64,000 nt of DNA from Pedobacter sp. Hv1 (GTDB lineage: Bacteria > Bacteroidota > Bacteroidia > Sphingobacteriales > Sphingobacteriaceae): NCBI RefSeq assembly GCF_001412215.1, contig NZ_LLWP01000009.1, positions 496,001 through 560,000 of the forward strand. The letters run 5' to 3'. Shown in pieces: positions 44,445-51,975 of the stretch; position 1 is the first letter of the stretch, and the number at the start of each line of letters is the position of its first letter. Both the position numbers and the translations under genes were made by a program. The notes below the pieces were generated by a model. The model was not told the origin of the DNA and did no database searches. It worked only from the letters and a program-made list of their open reading frames with translations.

Positions 44445-47294
44445 ATGAAACTATTCTATTTTAAATTTTTACTCCTATTCTCTTTCCTGCTCGTAGCTTC
44501 TTTTGCGTTTGCCCAAAAGGGAAATGTTAAAGGAAAAGTAGTGGATGCCCAAACCAAAAAACCAATCGACTACGCTTCTTTTGCCTTTAAAAATGTAAAA
44601 GATTCTACGGTGGCGGCTATGGGCGCTACCACTACCGAGGGACACTTTTCTGCAAAGGCACTAGCATTTGGACAGTACAAACTCTACATTGCGTTAATTG
44701 GGTACAAACCAATAATTAAGGCTTTTGAGTTGACCAAAGAAAAACCGGCTGTAGATTTTGGCAATATAGAAATGGATGAAAGTGCTATTACCTTAAACGA
44801 TATTTTGGTTAAAAGCGAGTTGTTACCCATGATTATTAAAAAAGATACCATAGAATTTGCTGCCGATGCTTTTAAAACACAAGCTGATGCCAATGTAGAG
44901 GATTTGCTAAAGGTAATGCCAGGTATGGAAGTAGATAAAGATGGGAACATTAGTTTTAATGGGAAAAAAATCGACAGGGTTTTGGTAGGTGGAAAAGATT
45001 TTTTTGGCAACGACCCCAAAACAGCTACCCAAAACTTACCGAAAGATATTGTTAAGAAAATACAAGTAATAGAGAAAAAAACAGATGATGCCATTTTTAA
45101 AGGAATAGATGATGGCAAGCGGGAAAATGTATTGAACATCGAATTAAAAGATGATAAGAAGAAAGGCTATTTTGGAAATGCCTTGGCAGGTAAAGCCAAT
45201 GGAAGTCTGTACGATGCCTCGTTCAACCTGAACCGTTTCAATGACAAACGCCAGATCTCTATTATCAGTTTGGCCAATAACATCAATAAAACGAGCTTCT
45301 CTTTCAACGATTTGTCCGACTTTTTAGGTGGCGATGTATTTGGTTCGGGCATGGTCAATTCAGTATCTATAGATGGTGTAGGTAATGTATCTATGGCTTT
45401 TGGTGGCGATGGGCTTTTTGGCGGTGGAGGTGGTGGTATCAATGATAACAAAGGGATTGGACTGAACTTTAATGATGAATGGGGAAAGAATAAAAAATTA
45501 CCCAATAAGATCAGTTTCAATTACATGTTCAACAAAAACTATGGTATCCGTCAAAGTTTAAGCAGCAGGTTAAATTTGTTGGGCCAGGATAGTTATTTCA
45601 ATGATCGGAATACCGATGCCACCTCAACCAGTATCCGCCATCGTTTGACCATGAGATTGGACATTCCGATAGATTCAACTGCAAAACTTCAGATTACCCC
45701 AAATTTTGGACTGAGTACTGCAAACTCCGAAAATATAGCTGTATTTAGTTCTTATACGCAAGCAAGCCAACAAAACATCAATAAAGGAAATTCACTCAAT
45801 TCGAATGACAATAAAACACCTGGTTTTGGTGGTAGGGTTGCTTTTAACAAAAAACTAAATAAAAAAGGGAGAGGTTATAATATTAGTTTAAATGGTAATT
45901 TCAGCAATTCTGCATTAGATGGTTTAAATCTATCCAATATCACCATTAACGATAATGGTGTGCCAACCTCTACTATCCTTAACCAGCTGATCGATCAATC
46001 AGGAGATGTAAACAGTTATGGGCTAAACCTTGATTATACTGAACCTCTTACCAAAAAGATTAAACTGAGTGCAAGTTATGGCTATAGTAAAAGAGAAGAC
46101 ATTATAGATAGGATGGTTTACGATTACAATACAGGTACCACTCGTTACGACCTGATCAATGCCGACCTGTCTCGTAGGCTACAAAACTTTAATGAAAGCC
46201 ACGGCATTGGACTGAATTTAAACATTGTGCCTAATGAAAAGATGAGTTTAAGTATAAATAGCACACAGCGATATGTAGCGCTAAGTGGAGCCAATCTGAT
46301 GAACAATAAAAATGTAAATACAAATTTTGTGTTGCTCCAGCCCAATTTCTATTTTTCTTATAAAATGACCAAGACATCAAATCTTTCAGTTAATGGAAGC
46401 AGGTATATGAATACACCAAGTATTTCGCAATTACAACCTTTAACAGATAATTCAAACCCCTTGCAGATCACTACCGGAAATCCTTTCCTTAAACCTTCGG
46501 CAGAGAATTATCTATCTTTAAGCTATAATCGATTTAATGTGAGTTCTGGGAGTAGCATCAATTTTAGTTTAAGCTATTCCAATACTAGCAACAGTATCAT
46601 CAACAATTCTATGTTAGACCCTAAAACCGGTATCCAAACTACGTTTTATGACAACATTGATGGCAATAGCAATTTTAGCGCAAGGCTGTCTGGAAGTGTT
46701 AGGGTAAAAAGTTTGGGCCTCACCATCAGTCCTAATTTTAACATTTCTACGTCAAAAAATACATCTTTTTTAAATAGAGCGCAGGTTAAATCGTCGGCAG
46801 TATCCTATAATTTTGGTAGCGCTGTTTATTATACCATTGGCTCAGATCTACAGTTCTCTAACCGGATCAATGCCAGCATTAGAGACATTAGTTACGATTA
46901 CAACAATTTACCAGATGCGAGATTTACCTCGGTGTTCAACAACCTAAGTTTGATGACGAGCTTGCCTTACGATTTGCGTTTTACACTGACCAGTAATGTA
47001 ACTTACAATGCCAATGTATCTTTAGGTGCAAATAACAATACCATACATACGGCAAATGTCAGTTTTGAGAAACTATTCCTAAAAAAATCATTGAGCCTAA
47101 AAGCTACCGTTTCTGATGTGTTTAACAATAGCAGAAACAGCAGTAGATTTGCGAGTGATACCTATATTCTCGAAAGTGTAAATCTAGGTATGCGTAGGTA
47201 TTTCTTAATGGCAGTAACTTATAGGCTGAAAAAATTCGGGGCAGCAGCGGCAGGTGGTATACCGGCGCCACCACCAATGATCCGATTTAACTAG
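44445..47294 (+). CDS. Outer-membrane beta-barrel protein with carboxypeptidase-like N-terminus (2)
   Basis: 949-residue paralogue of the preceding gene, with the same order: signal peptide (to about FAQ), carboxypeptidase-regulatory-like domain, plug-like segment (LLKVMPGMEVDKDGNI, VGGKDFFGNDPKTATQNLP), then an OMP_b-brl_3 barrel. A glycine run (GGGGGGIND) lies near residue 325, and the C-terminus is Ala/Gly/Pro-rich. A terminator separates the two copies, so they are independently transcribed. feoA starts 54 bp after its end. Confidence 0.9.
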   Translation: MKLFYFKFLLLFSFLLVASFAFAQKGNVKGKVVDAQTKKPIDYASFAFKNVKDSTVAAMGATTTEGHFSAKALAFGQYKLYIALIGYKPIIKAFELTKEKPAVDFGNIEMDESAITLNDILVKSELLPMIIKKDTIEFAADAFKTQADANVEDLLKVMPGMEVDKDGNISFNGKKIDRVLVGGKDFFGNDPKTATQNLPKDIVKKIQVIEKKTDDAIFKGIDDGKRENVLNIELKDDKKKGYFGNALAGKANGSLYDASFNLNRFNDKRQISIISLANNINKTSFSFNDLSDFLGGDVFGSGMVNSVSIDGVGNVSMAFGGDGLFGGGGGGINDNKGIGLNFNDEWGKNKKLPNKISFNYMFNKNYGIRQSLSSRLNLLGQDSYFNDRNTDATSTSIRHRLTMRLDIPIDSTAKLQITPNFGLSTANSENIAVFSSYTQASQQNINKGNSLNSNDNKTPGFGGRVAFNKKLNKKGRGYNISLNGNFSNSALDGLNLSNITINDNGVPTSTILNQLIDQSGDVNSYGLNLDYTEPLTKKIKLSASYGYSKREDIIDRMVYDYNTGTTRYDLINADLSRRLQNFNESHGIGLNLNIVPNEKMSLSINSTQRYVALSGANLMNNKNVNTNFVLLQPNFYFSYKMTKTSNLSVNGSRYMNTPSISQLQPLTDNSNPLQITTGNPFLKPSAENYLSLSYNRFNVSSGSSINFSLSYSNTSNSIINNSMLDPKTGIQTTFYDNIDGNSNFSARLSGSVRVKSLGLTISPNFNISTSKNTSFLNRAQVKSSAVSYNFGSAVYYTIGSDLQFSNRINASIRDISYDYNNLPDARFTSVFNNLSLMTSLPYDLRFTLTSNVTYNANVSLGANNNTIHTANVSFEKLFLKKSLSLKATVSDVFNNSRNSSRFASDTYILESVNLGMRRYFLMAVTYRLKKFGAAAAGGIPAPPPMIRFN

Positions 47295-47348
47295 TCTCTT
47301 ATTTGGATTTAATATAAATAAAGGGTAAATTGCGCCATAATTTTAATC

Positions 47349-47564
47349 ATGAAGCTATCACAATTAAATCCCGGAGAACAAGGAACTATCGTGTCATTTA
47401 CAGACTTAGAAATGTCGGTAAAGTTGATGGAAATGGGCTGCTTGCCAGGTGAGGTTGTGGAAGTTGAGCGTTTCGCCCCATTGGGAGATCCTATTGCTAT
47501 TCGCGTTGCGGGTTATCAATTGTGTTTACGTAAAAGCGAAGCTGCTGTCATTATAATTCAATAG
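47349..47564 (+). CDS. feoA: Ferrous iron transport protein FeoA
   Basis: 71-residue SH3-like cytosolic protein accompanying FeoB; FeoA modulates FeoB activity. The pattern MKLSQLNPGEQGTIVSF, LMEMGCLPGEVVEVERFAPLGDP, and IAIRVAGYQLCLRKSEA is typical. The feoB start lies 4 bp after the stop, so the pair is one unit. Confidence 0.94.
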   Translation: MKLSQLNPGEQGTIVSFTDLEMSVKLMEMGCLPGEVVEVERFAPLGDPIAIRVAGYQLCLRKSEAAVIIIQ

Positions 47565-47568
47565 TACC

Positions 47569-49686
47569 TTGGCAGATATTAGAGTTGCATTAGTTGGTAA
47601 TCCAAATACCGGAAAATCTACCCTCTTTAATTTATTAACTGGGTTAAATCAGAAAATTGGTAATTTTCCAGGAATCACCGTAGATAAGAAAACAGGTTTT
47701 TCGAAACTACCAAATCAGAAAATAGCGGAAATCATCGATCTTCCTGGCACCTATAGTTTATATCCAAAAAGTAAGGATGAAAGCATTGTCTTTCAGGTAC
47801 TGGCCGATCAAAACAATCCAAGTCACCCCGATATGGTTGTATTGGTTGCTGATGCCACCAATTTACGTCGTAACCTATTGTTATGTGCTCAAGTAGCAGA
47901 TTTGGGTTTACCGATGTTATTGGTGCTCAACATGACGGATATGGCCAAAAAGGAAGGGATCGAGATTGATGCCAATAAACTGGCAGAGCGATTAGGGATC
48001 CAAGTGGTAGCCATTTCTGCCCGAAAAAATGAAGGATTAGAAGTACTCAAAACTGCTATTGCTAACACCTCTACAGTTTGTACCCAAGTAACCAGCATTG
48101 ATGTAGCCGTATTCGCACCAGAAGCGATTAATGCTGTTAAGCAAAAAATCAATACCACAAATGATTATTATGCCTTGCAGGTACTGCATCAGCATGAGCA
48201 TTTGACATTCTTTACGCCAAAAGAGCAAGAAGAAATAGAAACGATAGAAAAAGAAAATGGTTTCGAATCTTCTAAAATACAAGGTGCAGAAACCATTGCC
48301 AGGTATCGTTACTTAAGTGCCATTTTAAAAGATGTAGTTACTGATACTGGTGCAGCAAAGAAATTTAAGATTACAGATAAGCTCGATTCGATCTTAACCA
48401 ATCGTTTTTGGGGTTTCTTCATTTTTATTGCCATCTTATTCTTCATCTTTAATGCTATTTTCTCTTGGTCTGCCTATCCAATGGAGCTGATTGAAACTTC
48501 TTTTATCTGGTTAACAGATTTAGGGCATGCCCATTTACCAGAAGGAGTTTTAACTAATTTGCTGTTAGACGGTGTGTTGGCAGGTTTGGGTGGCATTGTA
48601 ATTTTTATTCCGCAGATCGCGATTTTATTTGCGTTGATCTCCATTTTGGAAGATACAGGATATATGGCCAGAGTTACGTTTATGATGGACAAGATCATGC
48701 GTAAATTTGGTTTAAGTGGTAAATCTGTGGTTCCTATGATTGGTGGTATTGCCTGTGCGGTACCTTCTATCATGAGTGCACGTAACATCGAAAGCTGGAA
48801 AGACCGCATCATCACCATTATGGTTACACCTTTGGTAAGCTGTTCGGCCCGATTGCCTGTTTATACTTTACTGATCTCTCTGGTAGTACCGAATAAAATG
48901 ATCTTTGGCTTTCTAAGTCTACAAGGATTAACCTTGATGGCCATGTATGTGATTAGCATTGTTGCGGCTATTTTGGTGGCTTTGGTCATGAAGTTCATCA
49001 TTAAGGCCAAAGAGAAATCATACTTTATTATGGAGCTTCCGGTATACCGTATGCCACGTTGGAAGAACGTTATTTTTACGATGTACGAAAAATCTAAAAC
49101 CTTTGTTTTAGAAGCAGGTAAGGTAATTATTGCCATTTCAATTGTACTTTGGGTATTGGCTAGTTACGGACCAGGCAAACGTTTTGAAAACATCGAACAA
49201 AAATACACCACTATTGAGTCGACTTCAAAAGACAGTGTACAATTGGCTTCTTTAGAAAGAGATAAAGCTGCAGAAAAGCTGGAAAACTCTTACGCAGGTA
49301 TTTTGGGTCAAACGATAGAACCCGTAATTAAGCCATTAGGTTTTGATTGGAAGATAGGCATTGCCTTAATTACTTCTTTTGCAGCACGTGAGGCTTTTGT
49401 AGGTACCATGTCTACCATTTATAGTGTAGATAGTGGGGATGAAGATACGGCCACCATTCGCAATAAAATGCGTGATGCCAAAGATCCAGAAACAGGCTTG
49501 CCGATTTTTACCTTTGCCACCTCACTTTCACTAATGCTTTTCTATGCATTTGCCATGCAGTGTATGAGTACGGTTGCGGTGGTTTATCGCGAAACCAAAT
49601 CGTGGAAATGGCCAATGATCCAATTGGTTTACATGACCGCAATGGCCTATGTTGCGAGTTTAATTGCCTATCAATTTTTAAAATAA
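47569..49686 (+). CDS. feoB: Ferrous iron transporter FeoB
   Basis: 705-residue inner-membrane Fe(II) importer. Cytoplasmic G-domain with G1 GNPNTGKSTLFN, G3 DLPGTYS and G4 NMTD, a helical domain, then a membrane domain with two gate regions including FIPQIAILFALISILEDTGYMARVTF and MIGGIACAVPSIMSAR, plus the second gate AREAFVGTMSTIY. The TTG start 4 bp after feoA is the only in-frame choice preserving the G1 motif context. It may cooperate with the upstream outer-membrane proteins; that is inference from neighbourhood. Confidence 0.96.
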   Translation: MADIRVALVGNPNTGKSTLFNLLTGLNQKIGNFPGITVDKKTGFSKLPNQKIAEIIDLPGTYSLYPKSKDESIVFQVLADQNNPSHPDMVVLVADATNLRRNLLLCAQVADLGLPMLLVLNMTDMAKKEGIEIDANKLAERLGIQVVAISARKNEGLEVLKTAIANTSTVCTQVTSIDVAVFAPEAINAVKQKINTTNDYYALQVLHQHEHLTFFTPKEQEEIETIEKENGFESSKIQGAETIARYRYLSAILKDVVTDTGAAKKFKITDKLDSILTNRFWGFFIFIAILFFIFNAIFSWSAYPMELIETSFIWLTDLGHAHLPEGVLTNLLLDGVLAGLGGIVIFIPQIAILFALISILEDTGYMARVTFMMDKIMRKFGLSGKSVVPMIGGIACAVPSIMSARNIESWKDRIITIMVTPLVSCSARLPVYTLLISLVVPNKMIFGFLSLQGLTLMAMYVISIVAAILVALVMKFIIKAKEKSYFIMELPVYRMPRWKNVIFTMYEKSKTFVLEAGKVIIAISIVLWVLASYGPGKRFENIEQKYTTIESTSKDSVQLASLERDKAAEKLENSYAGILGQTIEPVIKPLGFDWKIGIALITSFAAREAFVGTMSTIYSVDSGDEDTATIRNKMRDAKDPETGLPIFTFATSLSLMLFYAFAMQCMSTVAVVYRETKSWKWPMIQLVYMTAMAYVASLIAYQFLK

Positions 49687-49691
49687 ATTTG
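49684..49691 (+). promoter_or_regulatory. -7 promoter element of the SprT-like gene
   Basis: TAAATTTG overlaps the feoB stop codon. It lies 15 nt before the GTG at 49707, and its TTG (49689) is an in-frame alternative start that I reject. Confidence 0.5.
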
Positions 49692-49706
49692 GTTAAATTT
49701 ACTGCT

Positions 49707-50318
49707 GTGAACAAAGTTGATGTTTTAGCGCAGTATATGCCCGCACCTGCGGCACCAATCATTGCTAAATGGATTGATTATTTTCAATGCGAATTTAAAA
49801 TTTCAAAAAATAGAGCAACCAAATTGGGCGATTATAGGCATCCTTTTAAAGATAAGGGGCATAAAATATCTGTAAATAACGACCTCAACCCCTATGCTTT
49901 TCTGGTAACCACGGTACATGAATTTGCACATTTGCTAACTTGGAATGACCATAAGCATAAAGCAAAACCCCATGGAACGGAATGGAAGAATAATTTCAAA
50001 AGAATGATGAACCCTTTTTTTGAGATCCAGGTTTTTCCGCAAGACATTTATCAAACTATCGTTAATTATTTAGATAATCCTGCTGCATCAAGTTGCACTG
50101 ATTTAACGCTTGCCAGGGCCTTAAAAAAATACGATACCCATTTGTCTACAAGTAGGGTAGAAGAGTTGCCTCTACATGCTGTATTTACGTTAAAGGATGG
50201 GCGCAAATTTGAAAAGGGAGAGCGGATTAGGAAACGTTACCGTTGTGTATGTTTAGATAATGGAAATACTTACCTTTTTAACCCATTGGCAGAGGTGTTG
50301 CTGGCCACAGGCACATAA
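49707..50318 (+). CDS. SprT-like zinc metalloprotease-domain protein
   Basis: 203-residue SprT-domain protein; the HEFAH motif in TTVHEFAHLLTW is the zincin active site, with a further His downstream. SprT/Spartan-like proteins are linked to DNA-protein crosslink repair in other lineages, but bacterial roles are poorly known. I choose GTG 49707 (MNKVDVLAQYMP) because it keeps the family N-terminus and follows a -7 box. It overlaps the convergent lipoprotein gene at its 3' end by 49 bp. Confidence 0.85.
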   Translation: MNKVDVLAQYMPAPAAPIIAKWIDYFQCEFKISKNRATKLGDYRHPFKDKGHKISVNNDLNPYAFLVTTVHEFAHLLTWNDHKHKAKPHGTEWKNNFKRMMNPFFEIQVFPQDIYQTIVNYLDNPAASSCTDLTLARALKKYDTHLSTSRVEELPLHAVFTLKDGRKFEKGERIRKRYRCVCLDNGNTYLFNPLAEVLLATGT

Positions 50319-51085
50319 ACAGCTTCTTGGTCTTTAATGATCCAATTGAGCATTAGTTTTTGATTTTTGAAATCAATAGGTTTGTTGAGCAAACTATCTA
50401 TAAACGCATCTTTTTCATTCACTAAAATACTCGCCGTATAATTGTTTTGGAGCTTGCTTCTTAAAATAATATACCTAGAATCTGGGTAGGTGGTAATGCT
50501 TTCAAAGACCATTTCAAATTTATCTGTACCATTCATGATGTCATGTAACGTTTTTACATTTTCTAAATGGCTTTGATCAGTATTGGTATTTTGACTAAGT
50601 GGTAGATTGACAAAGGGTAGTGATTTGATTTCCGTTTCAGCAGATGCAGTTCTGTCCTCCATTCTAAAAACAGTATTGTTCCTTAAATAAGTTCTTACTT
50701 GCTTAAATACATTTCCATCCTCATTGCTCAGCTCATTATTTACCGTTTCCAAGATCAAGCTGTCATTTCTAAAATAATATTTTTTCAGGTTATTGCTAAT
50801 ACCACCATTAAAGGCATGTTCTACCATTAGAATGGGGTTGTTATCGCTGCTGTATTGTTCTACATAAAAAGAGAGATCGCCAAGCATGTAGACCAAACTG
50901 GTGGTTTTTTCTAAAAATTTTAAGTTCTTATCAATGGAATCGGCATAATGTACAATTGATTTTGCGGTAAGATTGGTAGCATTTTCATCGCTAAGGGCAG
51001 CCTGTGGATGATCTGCCTTAAACTGTTTGCAGCCCAGTTGTGTACTAAATATGCCTATTAAAATTAAAAAATATACACTTTTCAT
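50270..51085 (-). CDS. Predicted lipoprotein, function unknown
   Basis: 271-residue protein with a lipobox ending TQLGC (acylated Cys at about residue 19). No catalytic motif is recognisable; the body contains regular beta-strand and helix-like stretches and several aromatic residues. A strong AAGGAG Shine-Dalgarno lies about 8 nt before the ATG, uncommon in this phylum. The last 49 bp overlap the end of the SprT-like gene on the other strand. Not recognised beyond being a lipoprotein. Confidence 0.8.
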   Translation of the reverse strand: MKSVYFLILIGIFSTQLGCKQFKADHPQAALSDENATNLTAKSIVHYADSIDKNLKFLEKTTSLVYMLGDLSFYVEQYSSDNNPILMVEHAFNGGISNNLKKYYFRNDSLILETVNNELSNEDGNVFKQVRTYLRNNTVFRMEDRTASAETEIKSLPFVNLPLSQNTNTDQSHLENVKTLHDIMNGTDKFEMVFESITTYPDSRYIILRSKLQNNYTASILVNEKDAFIDSLLNKPIDFKNQKLMLNWIIKDQEAVYVPVASNTSANGLKR

Positions 51086-51327
51086 ACTACGCTCCTTATG
51101 TTATAACCCTATTTACATATAGGCTATTATCGTGCCAATAGCATTTGGCGGTGTTTGAAACACCTAGAATTGGTTAATAAAATTTGAATGAATAATAAGG
51201 ATATATACTGTAGAAGGCATTTCATACACTGGTAAAGGCCTTTGGTACAATAAATTTGTTTGCTTAACCCGCGATAACTAAATTGCTAGTAATAAGGTAA
51301 TAAGCTCAGATCTATTACTGAAAATGA

Positions 51328-51378
51328 GTACTGGCGTATACGAGTACCGCTATAAGCAGGCCAGCGTGGAGGGGCTGC
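51328..51378 (+). other. GC-rich, hairpin-forming patch upstream of a GG-peptide gene
   Basis: GC-rich against an AT-rich background. Two hairpins: GTACT/AGTAC around a self-complementary CGTATACG (51328-51347), and GCAGGCC/GGGCTGC with one mismatch (51356-51378). A 21-codon open frame (51324-51389) also spans it. The rest of 51086-51404 is AT-rich with no gene. Confidence 0.45.
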
Positions 51379-51404
51379 ACAACCTATAAACTAAATTTAA
51401 GACA

Positions 51405-51647
51405 ATGAAAAAACTAAACCTACTCAGTAAAACTGAGATGAAGAAAGTATTTGGTGGAGGATATCCTCCAGAAACTCCAGGTGGCGACCCTGGTACTTGT
51501 GCTCCTAGAGGCTTTATTACTTGTGCCACTCAAACTGGTCCAGACATTCATTATTTTTATGCTTGTTGTGATTCGATTGCTGACGCTAGGGCTTTCTGTC
51601 CACAGGGTTGGATATATGGATGTAATTTACCTCAACCAATAGATTAA
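51405..51647 (+). CDS. Cys-rich double-glycine leader peptide (copy 4)
   Basis: 80-residue precursor-like peptide: leader LNLLSKTEMKKVFGG matches the double-glycine consensus, then a Pro/Gly-rich core with six cysteines (including ACCDS and YGCNLP). The leader is nearly identical at DNA level to that of the next gene, while the cores are unrelated. A hairpin separates the two genes. Upstream is the GC-rich patch at 51328-51378. No transporter or modification enzyme nearby; product unknown. Confidence 0.85.
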   Translation: MKKLNLLSKTEMKKVFGGGYPPETPGGDPGTCAPRGFITCATQTGPDIHYFYACCDSIADARAFCPQGWIYGCNLPQPID

Positions 51648-51658
51648 TTGAATAAACT

Positions 51659-51688
51659 ATAACCCATCCTGGTGTTTGGGTGGGTTAT
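51659..51688 (+). terminator. Hairpin between the two GG-peptide genes
   Basis: ATAACCCATCC / GGGTGGGTTAT, 11 bp with one T-G wobble and an 8-nt loop, 12 nt after the first peptide stop. The AT-rich tail is only partly T-rich, so it may be an attenuator rather than a full stop. Confidence 0.65.
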
Positions 51689-51705
51689 TAAATAAATTTA
51701 AAATA

Positions 51706-51894
51706 ATGAAAAAGTCAAACCTACTTAGTAAAACTGAGATGAAAAAAGTAAAAGGTGGAAACCCACCTATGAGTGCTGTCTGCGTAGATCCGATATCAGG
51801 TTCAGAAACTTGCTACCTTAGGATTGCAACTTGTATGGCAGAATGCTATTACGGCACTTGTTATTCTTTTTATGGAACATGTTCTACATCTTAA
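51706..51894 (+). CDS. Cys-rich double-glycine leader peptide (copy 5)
   Basis: 62-residue precursor-like peptide starting at ATG 51706 (an earlier in-frame ATG at 51676 lies in the hairpin). Leader SNLLSKTEMKKVKGG, with nine residues (LSKTEMKKV) identical to copy 4, then a 44-residue core with six cysteines and many Tyr/Thr/Ser residues (ECYYGTCYSFYGTCST). Core unrelated to the other copies. A strong bidirectional terminator follows at 51939-51975. Function unknown. Confidence 0.85.
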   Translation: MKKSNLLSKTEMKKVKGGNPPMSAVCVDPISGSETCYLRIATCMAECYYGTCYSFYGTCSTS

Positions 51895-51938
51895 ATGAAC
51901 CCAGCATTACAGGGTTTAAAATTTAACAAAATTAGTTA

Positions 51939-51975
51939 AAACATACAGGGCTAATTTAATCAGCTCTGTATGTTT
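51939..51975. terminator. Bidirectional terminator between GG peptides and the E1 gene
   Basis: 14-bp stem (AAACATACAGGGCT with AGCTCTGTATGTTT, one G-T wobble) around a 9-nt loop, between convergent genes; it overlaps the first bases of the E1 stop codon region. Confidence 0.85.
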
